From Candidatus Melainabacteria bacterium (GTDB lineage: Bacteria > Cyanobacteriota > Vampirovibrionia > Obscuribacterales > Obscuribacteraceae): DNA of 64,000 bases. The stretch spans positions 155,247-219,246 of the forward strand of contig RXJR01000021.1 in the NCBI GenBank assembly GCA_003963305.1, in the 5' to 3' direction. This document shows, one piece after another, positions 17,893 to 25,088 of the stretch. How positions within the stretch are numbered: position 1 is the stretch's first letter; the number at the start of each line of letters is the position of its first letter. The notes beneath the pieces were generated by a model. It made no database searches. It was not told where the DNA came from and worked only from the letters and a program-made list of their open reading frames with translations. Made by a program: the position numbers and the translations under genes.

Positions 17893-19509
17893 TCACCAGA
17901 AATAGATGTTGCAGATTACTGTAAAAACCAGCACAATCACCCCGAGAATTTTAGGATTTTTGTACCAGACAAGAGTCACCGGCGCCGGTCTGGGCGTCGT
18001 GCTCCAACACAAGCCAACCAGCTCGCTCTCAGGCTTAGGTTTGGTAAACATGGATATAGCGATAGTGGCAAGAAAACAAATTGTCCAGGAGATACTGGCT
18101 CGCCAAAAATTCCCTGCCATAACAGAAGAAAAATGTATGGTGCCATTATTTGTGAAGTAGAAATGCACGGCTGAACCGCAAGTGCCGAGCACAAGCCCCC
18201 AGAAAGCCCCCCAGGGCGTTGCACGCTTCCAGAACATACCAAGCAAGAAGGTGGCAAAGAGCGGAGCATTGAAGAAAGTGAAAATGAGCTGCATGTAGTC
18301 CATTATGCTGGGAAAACCCATCACAAGATATGCGGTAAAGACGCTGATCAAAATTCCAGCAGCGGTTGCGACCTTGCCCATCCACAAATAGTGAGCATCA
18401 GACTTGTTTTTAGCGATGTAGCTTTGATAAAGGTCATAAGTCCAAACGGTATTGAATGCGGTGACATTCCCCGCCATTCCGGACATAAAACTAGCCATCA
18501 TTGCAGTCAACCCAATACCCAGCATTCCAGTCGGATAGAGCTTTACAAGCATGAGCGGCAATGCCATATCCCAGCGGTAAGTGGTGTTGTTTGATCCCAA
18601 TTCAGGAATAACTACAAGCGCAATTAATCCAGGCAAAACCGTGAGCAACGGGAAGAACACTTTGGGAAACGCAGCAATGAGCGGGGTTCTCTGCGCCGCA
18701 GCCAGGTCTTCTGCGGCAAGAGCGCGTTGAATAACGAGAAAGTCGGTACACCAATATCCAAATGAAAGTACAAATCCAAGTCCGGAAATCAAACCGAGCC
18801 AGTCAACTCCCATGGGGTTCGCAGCAGTAGCTGTCTGCGTCCAGAGATGAGCAAAACCAGGATTGGCAAACTTAGAGACAAGACCGCTCCAGCCGTCAAA
18901 CTGCATGAGCCCGATGATGGAAACCGGCAGCAAGCCAAAAACAATCAAGAAAAACTGCAGCACTTCGTTGTAGATTGAGGAGGTGAGACCGCCTAAAGCC
19001 GTGTAAGCGAGCACAACCAGTGCCGAGACAAGAATAGACGCCGTCATATTCCACCCCAGCAACAACTGAAATACCAGCGCCATCGCGTACAAATTTATCC
19101 CAGACATGAGCACAGTCATGACTGCAAACGAGATTGCATTCAATGCCCGAGTCGCTTCGTTGAAGCGCATCTTCAAATACTCGGGAACACTGCGCACTTT
19201 TGAGCCGTAATAAAACGGCATCATAAAAATTGCCAGAAAAACCATAGCCGGAATGGCACCAAGCCAATAGAAGTGCGCCGTCATGATGCCGTATTGAGCA
19301 GCATTGGCCGCCATTCCCATCACTTCAATGGCACCGAGATTAGCAGAAAGGAATGCCAACCCCGTCACCCAACTGGGAATGCGATGACCGGCAAGGAAGA
19401 AATCTTCGCTGCTGACCATGCGCTTTTTCAGCAATACGCCTACGCCAATGACAAATACGAAGTAGATGCCAATGATCGCGTAATCGATGGGCCCGATACT
19501 ATGCATCAC
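17893..19509 (-). CDS. Sodium:solute symporter (SSS family)
   Basis: 538 residues with 13-14 hydrophobic segments and the LeuT-fold SSS pattern: IGIYFVFVIGVGVLLKKRMVSSEDFFLAGHRIPSWV at the N-terminus, SANLGAIEVMGMA in TM2 and LVVLAYTALGGLTSSIYNEVLQF in mid-protein. The family moves sugars, amino acids, vitamins or other solutes into the cell with Na+. The sequence looks closest to the sugar/inositol (SGLT-like) branch, but the substrate cannot be read from sequence. Either the GTG at 19509 or the ATG one codon later could be the start. It lies 21 bases downstream of ssb on the same strand. Confidence 0.9.
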   Translation of the reverse strand: MMHSIGPIDYAIIGIYFVFVIGVGVLLKKRMVSSEDFFLAGHRIPSWVTGLAFLSANLGAIEVMGMAANAAQYGIMTAHFYWLGAIPAMVFLAIFMMPFYYGSKVRSVPEYLKMRFNEATRALNAISFAVMTVLMSGINLYAMALVFQLLLGWNMTASILVSALVVLAYTALGGLTSSIYNEVLQFFLIVFGLLPVSIIGLMQFDGWSGLVSKFANPGFAHLWTQTATAANPMGVDWLGLISGLGFVLSFGYWCTDFLVIQRALAAEDLAAAQRTPLIAAFPKVFFPLLTVLPGLIALVVIPELGSNNTTYRWDMALPLMLVKLYPTGMLGIGLTAMMASFMSGMAGNVTAFNTVWTYDLYQSYIAKNKSDAHYLWMGKVATAAGILISVFTAYLVMGFPSIMDYMQLIFTFFNAPLFATFLLGMFWKRATPWGAFWGLVLGTCGSAVHFYFTNNGTIHFSSVMAGNFWRASISWTICFLATIAISMFTKPKPESELVGLCWSTTPRPAPVTLVWYKNPKILGVIVLVFTVICNIYFW

Positions 19510-19529
19510 TTGTAAGGGAGACGATCGGC

Positions 19530-19871
19530 TCAGCCGCTAAATTCTTCGCCGCCCATGTTGTCCTTCTTGCTGCCTAGCAAGCGCAATCCTGTCGCATGAA
19601 TGTAAGGTTTAACGTTCTTGTTACCAGCATCGTCAGTCCATCGGCTGAAGTCCAATCGTCCTTCAATGCCGATCAAGCTGCCTTTGCGCACATATTCGCC
19701 TGCGATTTCCGCCTGACGACCCCAAATTTCAATATCGAACCAATCAGTCTCTTTTTCTTTCGTAGGACGATTGACTGCAACCGAGAATGTTGTTTTGACG
19801 CGACCAGACTCGAAGTAGCGCATTTCCGGATCGCGACCAGCTCTACCAACAAGAATTACAGAATTGACCAT
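19530..19871 (-). CDS. ssb: Single-stranded DNA-binding protein
   Basis: SSB coats single-stranded DNA during replication and repair. The start used is the ATG preceded by GGGGGATGAA, giving MVNSVILVGRAGRDPEMRY, the canonical SSB N-terminus; an upstream in-frame codon would add 11 residues that do not fit the family. The 113 residues are essentially the OB-fold with WFDIEIWGRQAEIAGEYVRKGSLIGIEGRL and stop soon after it. The usual long Gly/Gln-rich linker and acidic DDIPF-type tail that recruits partner proteins are missing (the end is MGGEEFSG), so it may be a short or accessory paralogue rather than the main replication SSB. Confidence 0.92.
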   Translation of the reverse strand: MVNSVILVGRAGRDPEMRYFESGRVKTTFSVAVNRPTKEKETDWFDIEIWGRQAEIAGEYVRKGSLIGIEGRLDFSRWTDDAGNKNVKPYIHATGLRLLGSKKDNMGGEEFSG

Positions 19872-20003
19872 TTCATCCCCCAGACGTTCAGGACGCGAGC
19901 GCATAATCTAAGATAGTTTTGCAGCCGACTGCCTATCTAACCAAATAGAATTATCTATGAACGGACAGGCATAATCTTACTACCTGATGCTTTTCTCACC
20001 ATA

Positions 20004-20609
20004 ATGTCTCCCTCAAGTACGGCAACAAAATCTGGTTCACCACTGGGCGATTTCGTCGAATCCAAGGCGCAGCCGCTCTGGCATGTCGTGGTCCTGAACG
20101 TTGTGACGATGAGCGCGTACTCAATCGTCTGGTTCTGGAAAACATGGAGAGACCTGGCAGATCATGCAAATGCCATAGACATGGACCTGCCCGCCAATCC
20201 GGCGCTTCTGAAGTTGCGCAATACAAGCCCAATCTTGCGGACGATGGGGGTTCTGGTGCCGATCTGGCAGCTTTACTTGACCTCGACTCTGTTCAGTGCA
20301 ATCGCTCAGCTATATCCTGCTCCAGATACTTTTGCGCATAAGAACCCAATTGCTACGGGCATGATCATGACTCTCGTAATGTTCGGTTGTATGTCGCTTT
20401 ACAGACTTCCCGGCGCTTTCATGCTTTTGTTTCTGCTCTACGTCACCCCACTTGTCATTGCGCAGAAGTGGCTGAACGATTACTGGAAAACACAGGAGCC
20501 GCCCAACACCCTTGTAAGGCAAGCATTCTCGGCTGGTGAGCTGGCATCCTTAATTCTTGGGGCTGTGCTGCTTGGCTTGATCGTCACCCATTTTGCGATC
20601 ATGCATTAG
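20004..20609 (+). CDS. Membrane protein, DUF4234-like
   Basis: 201 residues with four hydrophobic segments (around 27-45, 85-105, 115-150, 178-198). The segment VVVLNVVTMSAYSIVWFWKTWRDL resembles the signature of DUF4234-type small membrane proteins, in which a Y-x-x-x-W-F/Y-W motif sits in the first helix. No enzymatic residues stand out. It is transcribed divergently from ssb and converges with the response regulator gene. Function is unknown. Confidence 0.75.
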   Translation: MSPSSTATKSGSPLGDFVESKAQPLWHVVVLNVVTMSAYSIVWFWKTWRDLADHANAIDMDLPANPALLKLRNTSPILRTMGVLVPIWQLYLTSTLFSAIAQLYPAPDTFAHKNPIATGMIMTLVMFGCMSLYRLPGAFMLLFLLYVTPLVIAQKWLNDYWKTQEPPNTLVRQAFSAGELASLILGAVLLGLIVTHFAIMH

Positions 20610-20693
20610 AGTCGCTTCCCAACAAAAGCCGACTTCATAGGCGTTCCGCGAGAAAAACCGCAGACTCAAGAGTCGCCTGCATGCTCTTCTCAA

Positions 20694-21281
20694 CTAAAAG
20701 CCCTGTTTCTTAGCCCACTTAACAAGCTGTTCCGGCTTTTCCAGTTCAAGTTTGGCCATCAACCCTTCCACGACTTCCATCAACTCAGCTTCGGAAATTC
20801 CCAGTCGTTCAGCGGCTTTACCGAGTTTTCCGCGCATTGTGATGCTGCGCAGAACATTACGTTCATCTTGAGACAGCCTTGTGATGTGTCGGGGCAAGGA
20901 AGGCGACACAACCCCTTTAGAACCACGCATCACCATCAACAGCGCCATTCGGATCAGCGCTGGAGGATCCGTCTTGAGAACGTAACCAACAGCCCCGGCG
21001 TCGAGCAGATCTTGCACGTCTGAGGGTTTGCCCTGACTGGCAAACATGACAACGCGAACATTTCGCAGCGCCGTCAAGCGTTTAATCAAATCTATCGTGC
21101 CGATTAATCCAGGCAAGTGAAGGTCCAGCAGGACAACATCAGGCAACAAATCTTTTGCCACCTTGAGTGCCTGGTCAGATGTTTCTGCCTCGCCAACAAT
21201 TTCGATAACCCCGCCGGTGCTCAGTTCACGCACGATTTCTTGTCGAGTTGGAATGTGATCGTCGACAACGAGGAGGCGCAT
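20694..21281 (-). CDS. Response regulator, NarL/FixJ-like
   Basis: 195 residues. The receiver domain (1-120) has the acidic pair in LLVVDDH, the phospho-acceptor Asp in VVLLDLHLPG (around residue 53), and the Lys of VLKTD. The C-terminal 60 residues form an HTH-like region (LSQDERNVLRSITMRGKLGKAAERLGISEAELMEVVEGLMAKLEL) matching the LuxR/NarL pattern, though more degenerate than usual. It would be phosphorylated by a histidine kinase, but none is encoded nearby, so it is an orphan here. A palindrome at 21302-21315 just upstream may be its own binding site. Confidence 0.88.
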   Translation of the reverse strand: MRLLVVDDHIPTRQEIVRELSTGGVIEIVGEAETSDQALKVAKDLLPDVVLLDLHLPGLIGTIDLIKRLTALRNVRVVMFASQGKPSDVQDLLDAGAVGYVLKTDPPALIRMALLMVMRGSKGVVSPSLPRHITRLSQDERNVLRSITMRGKLGKAAERLGISEAELMEVVEGLMAKLELEKPEQLVKWAKKQGF

Positions 21282-21301
21282 TAAGTAAAGTCCCGAAAGT
21301 C

Positions 21302-21315
21302 ACCAGTTGACTGGT
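21302..21315. promoter_or_regulatory. Palindrome upstream of response regulator gene
   Basis: ACCAGT and ACTGGT arms separated by two bases, 20 bases upstream of the response regulator start. It is compact and symmetric like a dimeric regulator site, so autoregulation is a reasonable guess. It also lies in the divergent region shared with the FKBP gene. Confidence 0.35.
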
Positions 21316-21374
21316 TAATAGTACATGGTCAATTGGCAGACGCGAATGATAAGGATTTTGCACGACTAAGTAGA

Positions 21375-21380
21375 TATAAT
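21375..21380 (+). promoter_or_regulatory. Probable -10 box of the FKBP gene
   Basis: An exact TATAAT hexamer 34 bases upstream of the ATG. No good -35 hexamer is found at 16-18 bases, so the promoter call rests on the -10 alone. Confidence 0.45.
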
Positions 21381-21414
21381 GCTCTGCTATATCTAAGCGC
21401 GTGGCGTAGGACAT

Positions 21415-21876
21415 ATGAAAATCAAAACATTATCAATCGCTCTTTGTTCGATAGTTTGCCTTTCCGGCAATCTTCTTTCTTTTGCAAAGCCCCAAAAAGG
21501 AGATCTAGTTAAGATGGCACAAGCAAACTCCGGAGTAGTAACAAGCCCAACCGGACTCAAATACCAAGACGAGAAGGTCGGCTCAGGTGCTTCTCCCCGT
21601 CAAGGGCAAACGGTTTCCGTTCACTACACAGGCTGGCTCACAAACGGCAAGAAGTTTGACAGCTCAGTCGACCGGGGCACTCCTTTCGAGTTTGTACTCG
21701 GTGCAGGTCAGGTAATCAAAGGTTGGGACGAAGGCGTTGCCAGCATGAAAGTCGGCGGCAAGCGCAAGCTGACCATTCCAGCAAATCTTGCTTATGGCAG
21801 CAGAGATGTAGGTGGCGGCTTGATTCCACCGAATTCAACCTTGGTATTCGACGTTGAATTGCTCGGTGTTAGATAA
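21415..21876 (+). CDS. Exported FKBP-type peptidyl-prolyl isomerase
   Basis: 153 residues. Residues 1-24 form a signal peptide ([24 protein letters not shown]), so the enzyme acts outside the cytoplasm. Residues 45-153 are a complete FKBP domain: [51 protein letters not shown] and [15 protein letters not shown], with the aromatic active-site residues present. It catalyses cis-trans isomerisation at X-Pro bonds and helps fold exported proteins. It is monocistronic: a -10 box lies upstream and a strong hairpin terminator 43 bases downstream. Confidence 0.95.
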   Translation: MKIKTLSIALCSIVCLSGNLLSFAKPQKGDLVKMAQANSGVVTSPTGLKYQDEKVGSGASPRQGQTVSVHYTGWLTNGKKFDSSVDRGTPFEFVLGAGQVIKGWDEGVASMKVGGKRKLTIPANLAYGSRDVGGGLIPPNSTLVFDVELLGVR

Positions 21877-21918
21877 TTTAAGCGCTGTGCGTTAAGGCGC
21901 CAACGAGAAATTCTGAGA

Positions 21919-21951
21919 AGGTAGGAACCGTATTCGGTGCCTACCTTTTTT
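21919..21951 (+). terminator. Rho-independent terminator of FKBP gene
   Basis: AGGTAGG and CCTACCT arms, with further ACCG/CGGT pairing inside, around a short TATT loop and followed by a run of six T. It is positioned 43 bases after the FKBP stop. Confidence 0.9.
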
Positions 21952-22383
21952 GCACTAAATTCCGCCAAGTCACATTAAGTCTTCGATTTATCCACGCAAC
22001 GCAAAAGAAGACGCAACTCATCTATAGAGCCCGCACCAGCATTAATTACAAACTTCGAATGGCGATTTTACGTGCGCTTTAACTTTGGCCCGTAAGCTAC
22101 TAGTTGAGCACTGTATTACAACAGGTTCTTTTTATAGAGGTCTGATAATGATCAGAATGATGGTAGCGCTTGCGAGCGCTGTGGCTCTATACGCGTTGCA
22201 GGCATTCGCCTGAGACATTTGCTGAGGCTCCATTCAGGGATTCGGCTACGACTGTGAATCCAACTGATGCTTCTGAGTGCCGCATCCGACTGACGCCTCT
22301 GACTGCCGGTCGTTGCAATTACCAAAATTTGCAGTCGCGTCGAATCTGCGAAAAACAGACTTTAATTACGATATAACATCAGT
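21952..22383. other. Intergenic region with a short signal-peptide-like ORF
   Basis: About 430 bases between the FKBP terminator and the exonuclease gene. The only structured element seen is the 21-codon ORF at 22148-22213. Longer frames here are poor in coding character. No tRNA, hairpin or repeat was recognised. Confidence 0.5.
22148..22213 (+). CDS. Possible 21-residue hydrophobic peptide or gene remnant
   Basis: ATG preceded by AGAGGTCTGATA encodes MIRMMVALASAVALYALQAFA and then TGA. The peptide has the exact layout of a Sec signal sequence ending in an AxA-like cleavage site, but nothing follows because of the stop. It could be a leader or small membrane peptide, or the start of a decayed exported-protein gene. 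No downstream frame continues convincingly. Confidence 0.35.
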   Translation: MIRMMVALASAVALYALQAFA

Positions 22384-23442
22384 GTGAGCAAACCTGATCT
22401 CGTAAAACTAACTGACGCTGGACTCTACTGCGAACAAGGCGATTTTTACATCGATCCATGGCGCCCCGTTGGTCACGCCATCATTACGCATGCACACGCA
22501 GACCATGCACGCCCGGGTAATACAAAATACCTCGCGGCAAGAAGCGGCGAGCGGCTGCTCAGAAGCCGTCTCGAACCAACCGCCTCTATCCAGACAGTAG
22601 AGTACGGCGAAACATTAGACATTAACGGAGTCCGCGTCTCCCTGCACCCGGCTGGTCACGTTCTCGGATCAGCTCAAGTGCGCCTGGAAAAAGATGGGGA
22701 AGTATGGGTCATTTCGGGCGACTATAAGACAGAAGACGAAATGACCTGCGCATCCTTCGAACTCGTGCCCTGCCACACCTTCATCACAGAATCAACTTTT
22801 GGATTGCCGATATTTCGATGGAACGGACAAGCAACAGTATTCGACGAGATCAACAGGTGGTGGAAAGCAAATCAGGAAGCAGGTAAAGCCAGCTTGCTCT
22901 TTGGATACGCGTTGGGCAAGGCGCAGCGCATTTTAAGCGGAGTCGACGCCGGCATAGGTCCAATTTATACGCATGGCGCGGTAGAGAAAATCACACAGGC
23001 TTATCGAGAGTCGGGCATTTCACTTGCAAACACAACCTACGTAGGCGCTCTGGCAAAAGGCACCAAGTTTGGTGGCAGCTTGATTATCGCTCCACCGTCT
23101 GCGCAAGCGACGCCATGGACTCGCGTGTTTGGAACAGTATCGACAGCGTTTGCATCAGGGTGGATGCGCATTCGAGGCACCAGGCGCAGGAAATCTGTGG
23201 ACCGCGGATTTGTTCTGTCTGACCACGCTGATTGGGTCGAGCTCAACCAGGTGATCAAAGAAACCGGAGCAGAACGGGTGATTGTCACCCACGGATATTC
23301 GGGCGAAATGGTGCGCTGGCTCAAAGAAATAGGCGTCAACGCCAGCTCTTTCTCCACTGAATTCGAAGGAGAGAGAGACGAGCTTCAGCCGTCTCAGACG
23401 GAAGCTGACAGCGAATCTGAACCTGAAGGTGCCGATCAATGA
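22384..23442 (+). CDS. Ligase-associated DNA exonuclease (metallo-beta-lactamase fold)
   Basis: 352 residues from GTG. The metal-binding motif HAHADH is at residues 36-41, with GHVLGSAQV and SGDYK further on and SDHADW near residue 280, the pattern of the beta-CASP/YSH1-like nucleases that accompany bacterial ATP-dependent ligases. The 3' end overlaps the ligase gene by four bases (ATGA). In other bacteria this pair sits with an Lhr-type helicase and a phosphoesterase as a DNA-repair cassette, but neither is present next to it here. It probably trims DNA ends before ligation. The last 25 residues are acidic. Confidence 0.9.
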   Translation: MSKPDLVKLTDAGLYCEQGDFYIDPWRPVGHAIITHAHADHARPGNTKYLAARSGERLLRSRLEPTASIQTVEYGETLDINGVRVSLHPAGHVLGSAQVRLEKDGEVWVISGDYKTEDEMTCASFELVPCHTFITESTFGLPIFRWNGQATVFDEINRWWKANQEAGKASLLFGYALGKAQRILSGVDAGIGPIYTHGAVEKITQAYRESGISLANTTYVGALAKGTKFGGSLIIAPPSAQATPWTRVFGTVSTAFASGWMRIRGTRRRKSVDRGFVLSDHADWVELNQVIKETGAERVIVTHGYSGEMVRWLKEIGVNASSFSTEFEGERDELQPSQTEADSESEPEGADQ

Positions 23443-25088
23443 AAGCCTTCACAGATTTGTACACCGCTTTAGACGAAACAACTAAGACCAATGAGAAAGT
23501 GGCAGCGATGAAAAGCTACTTTCAGTCCGCCAGCCCGGAGGATTCGGCCTGGGCAATTTACTTTCTTACTGGTAGAAAACCAAAACAACTGATGCAAATC
23601 CCGAAGCTGGTAGCACTGGCAGTTGCTTGTGCGGGTGTGCCGGAGTGGATGTTTTCCGAGTGCTACGATGCCGTTGGCGACACGGCGGAGACAATCGCCT
23701 TGCTTCTTCCGTCGAGTTCGAAATCCAGCGAACTTTCTCTGACGCAATGGGTGCAGGAGCGCATTTTGACTTTGCGGGGCGCCAGCGAACAAGACCAGGT
23801 CGAAAGTGTTGTCAAAGCATGGCAGGAACTCAACGATTCGCAGCGCTTCATCTACAACAAACTCCTGACCGGAGCCTTCAGAGTCGGCGTCTCCCAGCAA
23901 CTGGTAATAAGAGCACTAAGCCTGGTCAGTAATATTGAACCATCTGTAGTGGCACACAGGTTGATGGGAACCTGGGAACCGACTGCCGAATTTTATCAAC
24001 GATTAATGGCGCCGGATACTCAAGACACGGATATCAGCCGCCCTTACCCATTCTACCTGGCGTATCCATTTGAAAATGATCTGCCCTCTTTAGGTGACGT
24101 CAGCGAATGGCAAGCGGAGTGGAAGTGGGATGGCATCCGCTCGCAACTGATCAGACGCGGTGGACAATCATTCATCTGGTCGAGGGGAGAGGAATTGATC
24201 TCGGATCGCTTTCCTGAACTGATAGAAGAGTCGGTGCTACTGCCAAACGGAACCGTTATAGACGGGGAAATTTTGCCGTGGAAGGAAGCGAACGTACTGC
24301 CCTTTTCGCAACTCCAGCTGCGCATCGGCAGAAAGAATGTCTCAAAAAAAATGTTAGAAGACGTTCCCGTCATCATCATGGCTTACGACCTGCTGGAATT
24401 CGATGGAGTCGACATTCGCGATCGCCCGCTGGCAGAGCGCCGAGAGCTGCTTGAGCGTTTACTGCGAGGGCTTTCGTGCAGCACAAATCCGACTCAACTC
24501 ACGCTCACAGCGGCCGACATTGCAGCTCCAAGTTGTCAGCGATTAAGTGAACGACTGCGCATTTCGCCGAAAGTTGAGACGCTAAGTTGGGAAGAATTGA
24601 GCGAAGCTCGCAACACGGCTCGCTCACTCAATGTCGAAGGTTTGATGCTGAAGCGACTTTCGTCACCATACAAAGTCGGACGTCAGCGCGGCGATTGGTG
24701 GAAGTGGAAAGTCAATCCATTCACAATGGATGCGGTGCTCATTTATGCTCAACGCGGCAGCGGCAAGCGCGCCAGTCTCTACACTGACTATACATTCGGA
24801 TTGTGGGACAACGGCAAACTTGTCCCCGTTGCAAAAGCCTACTCAGGCTTAACCGACGAAGAGATCAGACAGGTTGATTTATTCGTGCGCCAAAACACTC
24901 TCGAAAAATTTGGACCGGTCCGCACAGTGAAACCAGAGCTGGTTTTCGAATTAGCCTTTGAAGGCATTGCCAGATCAACAAGGCACAAATCCGGAATCGC
25001 CGTACGCTTTCCGAGAATGGTCAGATGGCGAATCGACAAGCCCGCGAACGAAGCCGACACACTCGAAACCGTTCAGGCACTTCTCTGA
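23439..25088 (+). CDS. ATP-dependent DNA ligase
   Basis: 549 residues. An N-terminal helical DNA-binding domain (1-200) is followed by the adenylation domain with the nucleotidyl-transfer motif K229-W-D-G, then GTVIDGEI, the EGLMLKR motif and WWKWK (motif V), and an OB-fold carrying FELAFEGI and RFPRMVRWR. All catalytic motifs are intact. It is the bacterial LigB/LigC-like type normally linked with the exonuclease encoded just upstream, and seals nicks with ATP rather than NAD. Its 3' end overlaps the convergent RND permease gene by 16 bases. Confidence 0.93.
   Translation: MKAFTDLYTALDETTKTNEKVAAMKSYFQSASPEDSAWAIYFLTGRKPKQLMQIPKLVALAVACAGVPEWMFSECYDAVGDTAETIALLLPSSSKSSELSLTQWVQERILTLRGASEQDQVESVVKAWQELNDSQRFIYNKLLTGAFRVGVSQQLVIRALSLVSNIEPSVVAHRLMGTWEPTAEFYQRLMAPDTQDTDISRPYPFYLAYPFENDLPSLGDVSEWQAEWKWDGIRSQLIRRGGQSFIWSRGEELISDRFPELIEESVLLPNGTVIDGEILPWKEANVLPFSQLQLRIGRKNVSKKMLEDVPVIIMAYDLLEFDGVDIRDRPLAERRELLERLLRGLSCSTNPTQLTLTAADIAAPSCQRLSERLRISPKVETLSWEELSEARNTARSLNVEGLMLKRLSSPYKVGRQRGDWWKWKVNPFTMDAVLIYAQRGSGKRASLYTDYTFGLWDNGKLVPVAKAYSGLTDEEIRQVDLFVRQNTLEKFGPVRTVKPELVFELAFEGIARSTRHKSGIAVRFPRMVRWRIDKPANEADTLETVQALL

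Noticed and set aside
22211..22213. Recoded TGA in the signal-peptide-like ORF
   Set aside because: The frame downstream contains further stops within a few codons and no selenocysteine-type hairpin was seen.
22170..22376. Plus-strand ORF of 68 codons before the exonuclease gene
   Set aside because: Composition and lack of a ribosome-binding site do not look coding.
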